From Gongronella butleri (lineage: Eukaryota > Mucoromycota > Mucoromycetes > Mucorales > Cunninghamellaceae), in assembly GCA_025201375.1 (NCBI GenBank), contig JAIWZP010000014.1, positions 535,806 through 599,805 on the forward strand: a stretch of 64,000 nucleotides of DNA. The letters are read 5' to 3'. The notes beneath the pieces are model-generated. The model was not told the DNA's origin and ran no database searches. It was given only the letters and a program-made list of their open reading frames with translations. Of this stretch, positions 23,630 through 39,082 are shown piece by piece (position 1 is the first letter of the stretch; each line of letters starts with the position of its first letter). Made by a program: the position numbers and the translations under genes.

Positions 23630-24100
23630 CTTTATAAAAAAAAATCTATGGACGGAGTGTGGTCAAAAAGGGATGAAATGAAATGAAAAGAGATGCAAAA
23701 AGAAAAAAAGACCTCAATTGGGATGCACCCGGTGACGATCATCCTTGATTTTTTTTTTTTTTTTTTTGCCATTCTTTTTATACTCTTGTGTTTTTGTTGA
23801 GTATCATCCACACAGTGATGCGTGAGAAACAAGAAAGAAAAAAAAAGGCTGGGCTATGCTCACAAAAGAAAGAAGCACGGGCCTAAACATTGGCACAATG
23901 TGTCATTCTTTTCTTTTGGCAAACCAAGGCCATGGCGCGCTCGCACACATCGTCGTTTGCCACTCAATTACGCTTTTTTTGGGCCGGTCGAATCACACGC
24001 TCCACCCCCCGTCTCCTCCCTCGATTTTTTCTTCACGCGCCTCCTTGCTTTTTCATAATTGTTTCAGCTCCCCCAAACAATCAATTCCAATCCCAATTCT
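23630..24100. other. Intergenic region between OXR1-like and COP1 genes
   Basis: Holds the OXR1-like promoter and the end of the COP1 transcript. There is a T run at about 23751-23767. No supported gene. Confidence 0.4.
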
Positions 24101-27100
24101 TTACTCGACTAGTTGCAGGATTTTGATCATGCCCTTGCTATTGGCGACGGCTATTTTCATGGAATCTTGCTTCCAGCACACAGAACTAACAAACAAGCTG
24201 GTTTCTTCATCGTATGTCTCTTGGCCCTAGGCAACAAAGAAACGCGTGTCAGCTCCGACAAACTTTATAGCGCTCAATTTGTGCACGCGCCGCGTCCGCG
24301 TGCGACGCAATCCACAAAAGCGGGTGATCGGCAGTGTGGCGCTCTCAATTTCTCCCCTCCCCCCCCTTTCTTTGCTCTCTTTTCGCCTTTTCTTCCCCCC
24401 TCCCCCTAATCTCTCGCTCTCGCGTTTCTCTTTTTTTTTTTCTGCCTCACAGTCAGGGGGTGCACTGTTGGGAATTGATAGCTTGCGAGCGGAAAGCGGC
24501 CGTCCTTGTGATAGGCATAAAACGTGTTGTTTTCGCTGCCGCAGGCGATCCAGTCGTGGTTTAGAGAGAGTCCAACAAAGTTCTTTTCGTTTGTATGTCC
24601 CCGATAGGTGCGCACGCAGCCTTGCTTGCCCAATTGCCACAATTTCAGCGTGCTGTCCGTCGACGCAGAGATGATCTGGTTCCCATCCAGCCACTTTACA
24701 TACGACACCGCCTTATCGTGCCCACTAAACGTTTCAAATGGCTGCTTTGCAAACCGCAGGTCGTAACAAGTGACGTGATGATCTATTAAAAAAAAAGGAG
24801 AGTTGTAAATATTTGCATTGCATCATGACCTTTCCAATCCCCCCTTTTTTTTTCTTCTCACTTTTATCTTGCTTTTCTCTCTCTCTCTCTCTTTTACCCG
24901 CGCTGCCAATGGCAAGGTGGTAATTGTTAGTGGGCGCAAATTTTGCACAACAAACATTGCCACGTTGTTCCAAAGTATGGACGGACTGGCCGGCATTAAT
25001 GGACCAAATTTTCACCGTGGAATCGTCGCTACCAGAGGCCATGAGTGTCGGATTCATTGGGCACGTGTCAATGCTCCAAGCGCGCCGCTTGTGCTCATCA
25101 AAGACGCGGACGTTTTGACCTGTTGCCGCGTCCCACAGGTTCACGAGGCCCTCGTAATCCGAACTGGCAATGCGCGATTTGATGTATGGATTCCACGACA
25201 AGCAACTTACATAAAGAGGGATAAATGAGAAGCCGTGAGATCATGTGTGCGCCCTGTTCTTTTGGCCTGTCCGTCGTTACTTTTTCACTTTTTTTTTTTC
25301 TTTTTTTGGAGCGAAAAACAGAAACAAGGTTTTCTTTTCTTTTTCTTTTGCAGCATTGTTTATGTTACCTGATCTTGTGCTCCGTCTTGATGACTTTGAG
25401 TGGGCAGTGGATACGCGCTAGGGCCGGCGTGCCGCTCAATTCAGTGTCAACTCTGTCGGCAACGAGGCCAAAGTCAAAAAGCTTGATATCGCGCGACACG
25501 CCACCGACAGCCATATGTTCTTGATCCTTGTCAAACTCAATGGACGATACAATGGCATTGTTCGTCGCCACATCCGTATAAAAGATCGTGTCCAGCTCCT
25601 CAAACCGGCTGTACCGTGTCAGGTCGTACAGGCTCGATGCAAACGTCTCAATCCCCAAATCTAAAATAAAAAGAATCAGGTTGCTCAGCAAACGCCCATA
25701 GCCCATCGCCACCATGATCACCGCGCGCACGGGGGAAAGATCTGAAATCCTTGCATCGGGGCCGCACAGCGCCTTTTTTTCTTTTACCTTGATCGCGGAG
25801 ACTCCAATACATAGTCGTGAAATCCTCAAAGTGCTGGTCGACGCGTGATTTCAACGGCGCAAGACGCTTGTCAATGTACGACACCGCGTCTGGCTCGGTG
25901 GATGAGCTGAAATGGGCGAAAAAATATAAGCGCGCGCGTCATAAAAAAAAAAAACGTGGAAAATGGATTGTCCTACCTTGTCTTTTGCGCCTTTGGTGGA
26001 CGCTCCTGTTGTTCTTGGTTGCTCTCCACAACAATCTAGCCGCATTGAAAAAAAAATATGAGAAAAAAAAAGCGGTTTTGGCATGCGACACGGCCGCTTT
26101 TTTCTCTTATTTTTTTTACCTTGAACTTTCGCTTTCGCCATGCCTCGGACATGAACGAGGTGCGCAGCTCGGACAAATTGGACGCGTCCATGTCATTCTG
26201 CGGCTGGGTATCCTGGGCAATCGCGTCGCTCGTGCCTATGGCGGCGATATCGTGGGTATGAGATGTAGATGTGTCGATTGTGGAGGTGGCAGGTGCGGGC
26301 AACGCGTCAATTGGCCAGCATGTTGTGGTGCCTGTGTCCGAGGCGCTGGAGATGGCCGCCGGAAGCGTCTCGCGGCACGCCTCGGGCACGTTGTCGTCGA
26401 CTTCCGTCTTGATATCATTGCCACGTGCGTCAGCCCCACGCTCTTCTGCCGACGATACGCTTTGATCCATGGCCGAGGTATTGGCCGAGTCATTGCTTGC
26501 CGCCGTCGATGTCAGGGCCGCAGCAGCCACCATGGCCGCGCCGGATCGCGCGTCTTTGGCCGCCTCATTGTCGATATGATACATGGCAGCACTCACCGTG
26601 CGCAAATCTTGTTGAATTGTCTCCAATTGCTGCTGGAGATTGACAATTGCCTGCAAAAGATAATAAAAATAAAAATAAATTGAGCATCAAATTAATCCAT
26701 TTTTCACTTTTTTTAATGGCTCTCACCTGCATATTGTTGCCTTCAAGCTCATTTAAAAAGTAGTAAAGTAGACGCGTTTTGATATTTTCCTTCCACAATT
26801 CCACGTGTTTCCTCTTGGCAACTGCGGACGTCAAGAGGGCGACAAGTTCTAATGAAAAACACACACACACACATGAGCCTATTTGATGCGTCCCTTTTGC
26901 CATTGGGCGCGCCTCAGCGACTTGCCGTTATAAGGAAGATGGTCAATGTAGCGGCGTGCGCCATCATTATTTGTCGCATTGGGCGTCATGTCGCCGCCCT
27001 TTCGCACGCGCAATTCCGCCGCCCGGTTCACTAGATCAAGAAAAAAGAAAGAAAAAAAAAGAAGAAATCCGGGCATCAGCAAAAGCGCATGCGCTTGACA

Positions 27101-27540
27101 AAGGGGACTTGCGTTGAAAGTTGGGGAAGATATTGTCGCGTGTCAATGGCGTACGGCAGACAGGGCAATCGGATTGTCTGTCAAGATGCGTCGTAATGCA
27201 CGCAAAGCTAAAAAGGTTCGACAAATAGTCAAAGGTTCGACAAATAGTCAAATCAACGCGTGCTGCACGGCCTCTTGCCTCCCCTGCGTGGCACAATGGC
27301 CTTAATTTCAGCTGTTTACCAGTATGAATGACCACAAAAGGTGATAAACGCCTCAGAAATGATTTCGTGGCAAACAGGACTATGTGAAAGACACTTGTCA
27401 GTGTCGTTTTCCCCTTGTTCATGAGCAACGGCTCGCACTCGTTGCCTGTTTTACCAAATGAGACCGTCGTCCTCGTCCTCATATGTGCTGGTGTCCTTTT
27501 CGGAGCCGCCTGTGGAGCTGCTGCTGATACCGTCGGCCAT
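24101..27540 (-). CDS. cop1: COP1-type RING/WD40 E3 ubiquitin ligase
   Basis: Twelve exons join in frame to 744 aa: 27455-27540, 27320-27379, 27113-27207, 26926-27030, 26727-26848, 26120-26650, 25977-26035, 25788-25906, 25369-25660, 24898-25205, 24451-24782, 24101-24226. The N-terminal RING finger reads CPVCHEII..FCGHSYC..C..H..CPVCRTPL. A helical region follows (KRKHVELWKEN; LQQQLETIQQDLRTV) and then a low-complexity acidic insert. The C-terminal WD40 propeller has the blocks ISCLSWNPYIKSRIASSDYEG, EHKRRAWSID and GSDDSTVKIW, then GHDKAVSYVKWL, and ends SVCWKQDS..VANSKG. This order and wording match plant and animal COP1, which target transcription factors with CRL4.  Introns 3 and 4 use GC-AG sites. 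Confidence 0.93.
27212..27249 (+). repeat. 19-bp tandem duplication in COP1 intron 2
   Basis: Two exact head-to-tail copies of AAAGGTTCGACAAATAGTC occupy 27212-27230 and 27231-27249, inside the intron between the two RING exons of the COP1 gene. Confidence 0.85.
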
Positions 27541-27882
27541 ACTGGGTGTGGAAGGATAAAGTATAAATACAAGAACAAAGAAAAAAAACGAGGCAAAAGG
27601 AAAAAAGTGAATCAAGTGCGAAGGAAAAGAGCCCCAGGCTGCCTTTTTGGTTCTTTTTTTTTTCGAGACCAGCAACTGCTGCTCGCTTTTTGCTTTTTTA
27701 TTATTTTTTTTTCAGAACATGTGACTACAAATTCATGCAAATTTGCCATCCTATGTCATGATGAATCAAAGGCTATAGAGGAACGAGAGAAAGAAAGAAA
27801 AAACCAAGGCGCACGACGGGTATAAAATGTGTGCTGCGCGACAGGGCGTGTAAATTGCGAGCAATCTAGTTGAAACATCCGT
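27541..27882. other. Intergenic region between COP1 and poly(A) polymerase genes
   Basis: This 342-bp spacer holds the COP1 promoter and the 3' end of the poly(A) polymerase gene. I see no gene or structured element in it. Confidence 0.4.
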
Positions 27883-30692
<2,810 letters not shown>

Positions 30693-31718
30693 TGAAGACA
30701 AAGAAAGGAGAAAAGAAAAGAAAAAGAACAGGAAAGAAATTGAGTGCTTTGCCCGGCTGACGCACAGCCCTCAAATGCCCGCTTTTCGCCAACTCCGCCG
30801 CCCCGCTCAATCTGCACGCGCCGGGCATCCTGTCATCGTCCACGCATCATTTGCACCTCCTGCTGCTTGTCTATTTTAAATTGAAAAAATCCCAATTGGA
30901 CACAAAAAGGGCGAACTTGCAGAAATGCGGTCCGTTAAACGCGCTTCAGAGGAAACCAACAATCATACACACGCGCGCCGCACTTCGTCATTTTAAAAAT
31001 GCACAAAAAAATCTGGATTCTGGATTCTGGAGCATTTCGAGATCCAAATAATCATTCAAAGTTTCAAACCACTTCAAAGTGTCACACACCACGCTTCTCG
31101 AACGACGATGTACAGTATCATAATTTTTACATTATCATCATTCAACTATCATACAATATATAGTAGCTTGTATTTCATCAACGACTCGCCATTTGGCCGT
31201 GGACCCATTTGATTTGGCTGGTTGCTGTGTTTTTGGACGCACAAAAATACAGTATGATATGAATTATGAAAATCGATTTTGCTCACTTTTCTTTTATTTT
31301 ACAGTAATTGTTTGATTGCACTGATTGAAAAGTGCACCCATTACATATCATGGGGATACTGTACGTCGGGTGGAGCGTTCGATTTCTTTTGGCGTTTTGG
31401 GCCGCTCCTTTTTAGAATATGACAATACAACAATATTGTACGTACGTTTATTGCAGTATGATTGCTGGCAGCTGCTATCAAAATCAAAGGATACAGTATA
31501 TTTTGTCAATCTTGCCAGCAGTTTAAGCAAACGACATGTAAAAAAAAAAAAAAAAAAGAATACGGTCTGGAGCGTGCATTGAAAGAGCGCATTACATAAT
31601 TTGGAAGCGTGGGTAGCATGGCAGGGTCTTTTGCCCGTGGCGGGGAACAAAAGCGTCCCTGAAGCTCGCGCCTTTTTTGACCTTTTCTTCTTCGTTTTTC
31701 TCAAAAGCTACATCTATT
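30693..31718. other. Divergent intergenic region with CAGTAT motif cluster
   Basis: Spacer between poly(A) polymerase (minus) and a secreted-protein gene (plus). It is AT-rich. Between 31110 and 31500 the motif TACAGTAT(G)AT occurs about five times on either strand (near 31112, 31250, 31354, 31456 and 31494). No coding region is supported. Confidence 0.45.
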
Positions 31719-33051
31719 ATGAAACTCTCTGCAGCTTTGTCCTTGGTGGCCACTACACTGGGTGCCCTGTACGTGTGAAAACACAAGTTGTTGCGCAGAG
31801 GGCGTTTCGTATCGATTTAAGGAAGCTTTAGGTGGCTCACTCGTGCATTTTTATTTCTTTTGCTTCTAGAGCTGTTACTGCGCAAGAATGCAATGGCTAT
31901 CCCGACCTCAAGGACTTGCAGGTGCCTTACTTTTGCTGGCTGAGCACCGACTACACGGCCAGTGACGCGTCACCCTCGCTCACGTCCCTTTTTGTCGATG
32001 GTGAGTTCAAGTAACCTTGTCATGAAGCGAATTTTGAGCTCATGGCGCAGACTGTGTGGACGCTTGCTCATCCCTCTTTGCCTCTTTCTTGACATACAGG
32101 TGTTCGCCACGTGGGCTTGCAAGTGTGCCTCGAGTAAGTTACGTTTTTCATCAATTGTCCTTAAAAGTGCATTTTCAAAGATGCTGGCATTTTCCTGACG
32201 CGTTTTTTTTTTTTTTTTTTTTTTTTCGTTTTTTAATAGCGACGAGCAGCAATTGGTGTTGTGCGACAACAAGAATGCGTCGTTCCTGGACGTGATGCAT
32301 GAAATTCTCGTGTTTGTGCGTGACAGTAGCTATCAGATTGTTACGGCTGATTTGACCACGGGCGACGGCGTGACGTTTGCTTCCCTGGAAGCGGTGATTG
32401 ACGAGGCGTGCGAGTACCATGCGGATCTGACGCTGGGCACTAAGGTGTACGAGCAGCACGCGTGTCCGTTCATCTATACGCAAGGACCTTTTGATGTTGA
32501 GTGGCCGTCGTTTGGCGAACTTGTCAACTACGATCCATTCATGGCTGCCTGGGAGGGCGACGGCGAGATTGTCGGCGTCCAGAGCCAGCTCATTCTCACG
32601 CACAAGCTCGGACCCTATGGTGATGACAAGCCGCATTACTTTTCCAAGCGATTCTCACGTACGGAGGAAGCCACCGGCCAGTCCCTGCATCAAATGTGCA
32701 AGACGCCTGGCCCCGTTACCTTGCAAGGTATGAGAAATATACAGAGAGCGTGTATGTTGTGCGTGAGCACGTGTTTGACGCGTATTTTTTTTCTTAGCGC
32801 GCGACCTGGATCAAGTTTCCAAGATTGAGGCGCGTCTTTTGAGCGACAAGGATGGATGCGACTTGAACCACGCGTCCGAGCAGGCGCTCGTCAATATGAT
32901 TCAAGTCGGCAATGAATGGAAAGACTGGTCGGGGCTCACTGCACTCCAGGAACGCATCAATGAGCATAACTTGGAGGTGCAAGAGGGCAGCTTCCGCCCT
33001 ATGGAAGCTTCTTTCCAATCTGAGACTACGCCGGAGCATGACGAATTATAG
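31719..33051 (+). CDS. Secreted protein of unknown function
   Basis: Five exons, 31719-31768, 31870-32000, 32100-32133, 32240-32727 and 32798-33051, encode 318 aa. The first 19-20 residues form a signal peptide (MKLSAALSLVATTLGALAV), probably cut before TAQECNG. Cysteines are few and scattered (ECNG, PYFCW, QVCL, LCDN, EACEY, HACPF, QMCKT, GCD), so disulfides are likely. Stretches such as FSKRFSRTEEATGQSL show no family I know. The end is acidic (TTPEHDEL). HDEL at the very C-terminus is the fungal ER-retention signal, so the protein may be a soluble ER-lumen resident and not exported. One exon is only 34 bp. Confidence 0.75.
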
Positions 33052-33291
33052 AAAAAGTAGAGAAAAATGTGTATTGTATGTGTAAAATTAAAATCTTGAC
33101 CTTGGTGGTCGCATTTCCTTTTTTTTGCGGATCATCATTGTGGCTATATCAGGACGTATCATAAAAAAAAGAATGGTATACAAGAAAAAACGACGTGGAG
33201 GAGATCATACTAAATAGCAACAAGTTCATCAAGACAAAACAAAAAAACAAAAAAAAAAAAAAGCAAAAAAACTGTGCCATGCATCTTTTTT

Positions 33292-33987
33292 TCATTCCTT
33301 CATGGCCCCCGCGGCGTCCTTGGTGTCGATGATACAAAGTAGCGTGATGGCAATGACAAATAGGACCACGTCAAATATCCAGCCAAACCAGAGATTGCCT
33401 GTCTTTTGCGCAATGACACCAATGATCAGCGGGCCGACCCATGAACAAGCGCGTGTAATCAGGCCACAAAGGCTGAAATACATGTTTTCACGCCCCTTTT
33501 GCACCAATTCTGCAAGCATTGTCTGCTGCCACGCCCTGATGGTTGCAGAGAGAGAAAAAAAAAAAGGAAAAGTCAGCGCGCGTTACATCATCTCTTTCTT
33601 CTTTCTTCTAGGGTACCAGAGCGGATTGCAGAAAAAGCCAGCCCATGCGCTGAAGAACCAGAGCTCGGTCGTTGAACGAAAGCCAACATTGGAGGAGAAG
33701 ATGCCCATGCATCCCCACAGGGAAATCATGGCCGTGGCGACAAGGTGAATGAGCAGACTGGTCTTTGTAGCAAGTTTAAAGCGGCGCGACACCCACAAAG
33801 AACAGAAGCAGCCGGTGATCGAGGCCGAGCCATAAAGAATACCCATGACAATGGTGTGTTGCGTTGAAAAATGCGTCACCTCGCCTTGAATGATGGACAT
33901 CATCTGGTCAATCGTGCCAATTGCCTCGCTAAATGTGAAATTTGCAAGCATGTACAAGAACAGGTGTCTATGCTGCCGCGAGTCTCT

Positions 33988-34026
<39 letters not shown>

Positions 34027-35262
34027 CACGCAGGCGTACGTGCGCGTAAGTACATTATAAAAAGAGTGAATAAAAATGCAAAACAGCGCATTTTACCTGA
34101 TTGCCAATCCAATACTCTTCCAACCAAACATCCAATGGCTTTGGTTTGCGGGGAAAGGAGGACCGCGGCGACCGCGTGGGCTTGCGAGAAAGTAGGGAAT
34201 GGCCAGCAAGACCCAAATGCCGCCACACACGACGGTGCCTATAAAATTGTACATGGGCGTGTCACCCAACGTGTACCCGCCGGTCAAAAATGGGCCATGC
34301 GACCATGGGATGTTTGAAATGCCAAAAAGGAGCACTAGAAACGGGCAAACGGACCGTCAATGGACGCAAAACGACGCGTCGCGCCGATTTTGTGTTACCT
34401 GAGACGAAAAGGAAGCCCATTGATGAACACATGACGGAAAAAGAAGATACTTGTTTTCTTGCGCGTTCCTTGACAAGCTGGATCTGGTCCATGGTGCTAG
34501 CAAGGTTGGTCGCCGTATGCTTCACAGCCGGCAAATGATCGCTAGAAACCTAAACGGGTGAACAATTGCAAAAATAATAAAAAAGACTTAAAATGTACCT
34601 GATATTGGGATAGATAGCTGCGTAAAAGATGAGCGTTGACGAGTACCCAATGCTTGCAAGGATGGACAACATGGCCATAATGTACCAATGCGAGCCATCG
34701 TCCTTGATGAGCATGACGGGAGCAATTTGCCCAAAGCAGCCGAGGACGGTGAAAAATAGCAGAAATCGATGGCTGTAGCGCGCATAGTCTCCGAGGCTGC
34801 CTAGCGGCAGCAAAAGAAATTGTAGAAAAAACGCGGCTGCCTGCATGTAAAGCATCATCGACGACACAGGCACGGAATATGACGCAATTGACACGTAGCA
34901 CGCATCAATTGTCTCTGTGATATCGCAGCCCGCTTGCTTGTCGCCCGTCGTTGCTGACAATCGGTGTCCACCTAGGTATCCAAGGTATTGCAGCACTGTT
35001 GGCATAAAAAAGAACATTGTGTGTCCATTGTTCTGCCAGACGATGATCAAAAAAGAAAAAAATGTGTATGAGGCGTTTCAATTCCAGTTTTTTTGCTGGC
35101 GCTGGCTTTTTTTTTTTTTTTTACCCCTGCAGCGTAGAGATAATAAGACCACAGTTCGCGTCGCGTTGTCCAGGGCTGTGAATCGAGCGCGCCGCCGACA
35201 TACGTCTTTTCAGACATGGACACGCGGCTGTTGTCATGAAAAGGCGTCACCTTGGTTCTCAT
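33292..35262 (-). CDS. Atg22-like vacuolar effluxer (MFS/UMF1 family), paralogue 1
   Basis: Atg22 proteins export amino acids from the vacuole after autophagic breakdown. Six exons, 35125-35262, 34599-35032, 34399-34541, 34097-34334, 33617-33985 and 33292-33535, give 521 aa. Motifs shared with Atg22: ELWSYYLYAAG near the N-terminus, the cytosolic loop ending SPRGRRGPPFP, FLYMLANFTFSEAIGTI, and the terminal QQTMLAELVQKGRENMYFSL..SWVGPLIIGVI. About 12 hydrophobic segments. Similar throughout to the gene at 39.1-41.2 kb, with four shared intron sites; the intron after YLYAAG exists only here. A34 follows the exon boundary at 33987. Substrate is inferred from the family only. Confidence 0.85.
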
Positions 35263-36138
35263 GGCTGAATTGTCGATAGTAAACCAAGTGTAAGAATAAA
35301 AGAAGAAGGGGTGCACACTAAATTAAAAAGAAAAAGTGGGAAAGAAAGCCATCGCATGCAATTTGAGTGGGTCAAAAGGGGAGAAAATAAAAAAAAAAGT
35401 TGCAAGATATTTCATGCGCGCCGTTGCCAATCCCATTGCCAGGCTAGTCAACCCCTGATTCTCCTTTTCCCCTCCTTTTTTTTTTTCTCATCCTTTGCCT
35501 CCCTGATTGCCCTTGGCCCTCCTTGCCTTTTTGAGCATTATGGACCCGCGCGCTCTCCTAAGCTCCTTTGCATGGCAACCAGAAAGTGCCAAAATCAGTC
35601 ACACGCGCGCAAATCCAAGATTTGGTCGTTTTTTTTCTTCTTTCTTCCGGAAACACCTGCCTGCTCCCCTTGGACACTTTGATGCGGCGTGCGCACGTGC
35701 CCTCGCGCGCTGTGTTTATGCATCCTTGTCGGGTGGAGTGCTTTAATTTTCAACGGCCGCCCGCAGGCATTGACCAGGAATGCGATCTGGCATTATTTTT
35801 GCTCTGTGATACCACAGCGCCGAGAGCGGGCATTTGCGGTGACGCGTGACACGAGATTGGCGTTTTTTTTGTTATTTCTGTGATCCCGAAAGGATTAGCA
35901 TAAAATTGCGTCATGACCGCGCAGTGGGAATTTATGCATCTCAGCTGAGCAGCCCTCAGCATGCGGAACGCATCCGTGCTCATGAGATGAAATTCTGAAT
36001 GTCACAAGATTTTTAAGAAACGAGCAACAGCCCCAGACGAACCAGCTCTGTGGCACCGAGTTCATTTCTTGCTTTTTGATTCATTTCTTTTTCTTTTACT
36101 CCTTCTTTCTTATCTGTTTGGTTTATTTTTCTCAAGTC
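35263..36138. promoter_or_regulatory. Divergent promoter region, Atg22-like / P450
   Basis: An 876-bp spacer between the starts of the Atg22-like gene (minus) and the P450 (plus). It is pyrimidine-rich near both starts. Open frames at 35.3-35.9 kb overlap each other and lack domain character, so I do not call them. Confidence 0.4.
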
Positions 36139-36519
36139 ATGGTTGCCTCTCAAGCGCTTCAGTTTGCCAACACGTATATAGATGCGCCTTTCTTGCAAGG
36201 AAAGATGGCCACGCTCGTGCAGCGACTGAAAAGTACCAAAGGAGGCTGGACAATTGGCGCAGCAATTGCGCTCGTGTACGCAGCGCGCGCGCTGTATACA
36301 ATGTGTCTGCCGCCCAAGCAACTGCGTCATCTGCCGCGCGTCGGCCTGTTCCCGGTGCTGTATCGCTCACTTTTGATGAAAAATACCAATTTCGACTTGT
36401 TCAAGTCCTTGTACCAGCCCGTTGTCATGAAACACAAGATCCACGTTCGATTTGATCGTGGCAACTGGACCGTCATGATTACAGATCCAGTGCTTGCCAA
36501 CCAAATCCTTGTGAAATCA

Positions 36520-36566
<47 letters not shown>

Positions 36567-38337
36567 CGAATTCACCTCATCCTGAGACTCAATTGCTTAG
36601 GCGAAAATGTGCCCAAAGTGAGCTTCATGAACGAGAAAGGCACGCTGCCGGATACGTTCTTTGGAGTAAACAGCATCCTGTTCGAAAATGGCGACCAGTG
36701 GCGCAAACATCGTTTTCTCGCCAATCCCGCGTTCAAAAGAGCACATCCAATTGAGCTTTTTGGCCATGCCACCAACACAATGTTCAAAATGCTTGACGAA
36801 AAGTACGAACAATCCTTTGAATTGCAGGTCGTGGACCTTATGAATCGATGGGTATGCCTCTTTTTATTGCTTTCGCTTGCTGACACTAATTTTTTTTTTT
36901 CGTTTCTCCCGTTTTTAAATAGACACTGGACATCATTTCCAGGGTTGGCTACGGTAAAAGAAAAAAAAATAGCGAGAAATGCGCTCAAACATTATTTTTT
37001 ATTGTTTTTGACAGGATTTGACATGCGTGCAGTCGCAGACGAGAACAATCATTACAAAATGGGATACGAAATGGCAATGGAGGATGTGTTTAATCCATTG
37101 TACATGGCATTCCAATTCCTCGACAAGAAATTGTTATGGATGCTGCCCCAACGCCAAAAAAGCTTCCAAAACGTGCGAAATTTTCTTGAAACAATCACCA
37201 ATCTCATTGACGAGCGCCGCCAGGATGTCAAGAACCACAAGTACGACGATGTCAAGGATACTGAAAAGGATGCAAGTTAATTTAACGCGTCAATAACTCC
37301 CCGTCCTCATAGTTTTCTGCTTTTTTTTTTTTAGCTTTTGACGCACATGCTTGAAGCCGAAGTGCGCGGCGAAGGCACGTTGACCACGAGTGAACTACTC
37401 AATGACATTGTCATCTTCTTTGTCGGTAAAATCCTTGGAATTGGGCAAAAAAAAAAAAAAAAAAAAGAAAAAAAAAAGACGCAGCTCCATAACGAATGCT
37501 GATATAAATTTTTTCCTACCTTGCAATTAGCTGGCCACGAAACAACAGCAACAAGCCTGTCTGCTGCCTTCTACTTCCTTGCAAAACACCCGGAGGCGCA
37601 GAAAAAAGCACGCGATGAGGCAATTAAAATATTACACCCAAATGGCGAGACGAATACAGATGTCAATCCTTCGGCAGCACAGATCAAAGACTTGGTGTAC
37701 GTGAACCAGGTGATCAAGGAGGTAAAGACAAGAGTTTGCTGCGGGCAGAGCGCGCGAATCAACGGTTTGATGTACTTTTTTTGCCTTTTGCCAAGTCGCT
37801 GCGCAGACACCCACCTGCGTCTGCTCTTGTGTCTGGCCGTAAGATCCAAACAGAGATGATTCTCGATGGCTACTTGCTCCAAAAGGGCACCGAAGTTAAT
37901 GTTGGCATTCTGGAGCTGTAAGGAACAAATGTCGCCTTATATTTTGGTGCTCCAACTTACACAATTGGCTTTTCTAGGCACCACAATCCCAATATATGGG
38001 ACGACAAGTACCCCGTGCACGAATTCCATCCGGAACGCTTTGCACCCGGCAGCCCAGATGAAAACAATCCTGCGTGGCTGCCCTTTTCTAGGTAAAATTC
38101 ACGCTTTTCATGCTTTACCGTATACCTATACGAATCATGTAAAAAAATAGTGGCACACGTCAATGTATTGGCCTGAATTTGGCCATGACTGAGATGCGCG
38201 TACTGCTTGCGCTTATGCTGCTCAAGTATGAGTGGACCATCGATCCTTCCTCGGAACACTACGATCAATTGCGCCACATAAACATTCAATTGATGCGTCC
38301 CAAGGACCTATTCTTGCAATTCACGCGTCGCTACTAA
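36139..38337 (+). CDS. Cytochrome P450 monooxygenase
   Basis: Heme-thiolate monooxygenase anchored to the ER membrane. Nine exons give 541 aa: 36139-36520, 36601-36851, 36923-36953, 37015-37271, 37335-37425, 37531-37721, 37796-37917, 37978-38091, 38151-38337. An N-terminal anchor (WTIGAAIALVYAARALYTM) and proline hinge (CLPPKQLRHLPRVG) precede the C-helix block WRKHRFLANPAF. Also present are the I-helix oxygen-binding motif AGHETT, the K-helix ESLR, the PERF-like FHPERFAPGS and the heme loop PFSSGTRQCIG with its Cys ligand. All key residues are present. Intron 4 is GC-AG (donor GCAAGT after KDTEKD). The CYP family cannot be assigned by eye. Confidence 0.95.
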
Positions 38338-39082
38338 GCTAAGAGCATCCGAATTGCTTCGATAGCTCTTTTTTATGTTTATGTTTCTTCCACGCTCTCG
38401 TTTTTATGCCTCTTTTTGCTTTTATTCTCTCTTTTTACGTGTTTTCAACTCGAAACAACGATTAAAAGCGACAATTATGTGTCCTGAAAATGACCTAAGG
38501 GTGAGCTCGTTGTAAAAGAACTTTGCCGTCGGTTGTTATTTCAGCAATAAATGACCAAAATTCAATACAAAGCGCTTTGACCATGATTTTCTCGATTTTT
38601 ATCTATGCGATACTATATTCGTTTACGTAAACTGTATAGTAGTGCAACGCATTCTGCAATCACTCATATGCTCATGGACACACGAAATCATGAGCAATGC
38701 TTAAAATGCAGGAAATCGCATCAATTCGAGAATACTAGTGTTACAGCGATCTTATCGCCGTCAAATTTGAACAACACATCACTCATGGAAATTGAAAGCA
38801 GTGCTGCCAATATTAGGTCTCAAAGCCTCACAGATACCCTGTGTCGTCCCTGGCTACGATTTTTACTGGGGCATCCGGTCATGAAAAAAGCCCATTGCCA
38901 ATGTTCATGGTCAGCCCATGCTCACGCGATCTTTGGCCGATTGCAAGACTCGTTTTATTCAATTAGTAGGTGATACTATACACGTGGTTGATATTTATGT
39001 TTGAAGAAAAAAAAAGAAAAAAAAGAAAAAGACGCGTTGGAGCAAGTAAAAAAGAGAGAATGAAGGGCATTGTGAGGCGTGA
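38338..39082. other. Convergent intergenic region
   Basis: 3' ends of the P450 (plus) and second Atg22-like gene (minus). It contains an imperfect palindrome at 38612-38640 (arms ACTATA and TATAGT around the centre TTTACGTAAA) and a related GATACTATA at 38971. No gene is supported. Confidence 0.4.
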
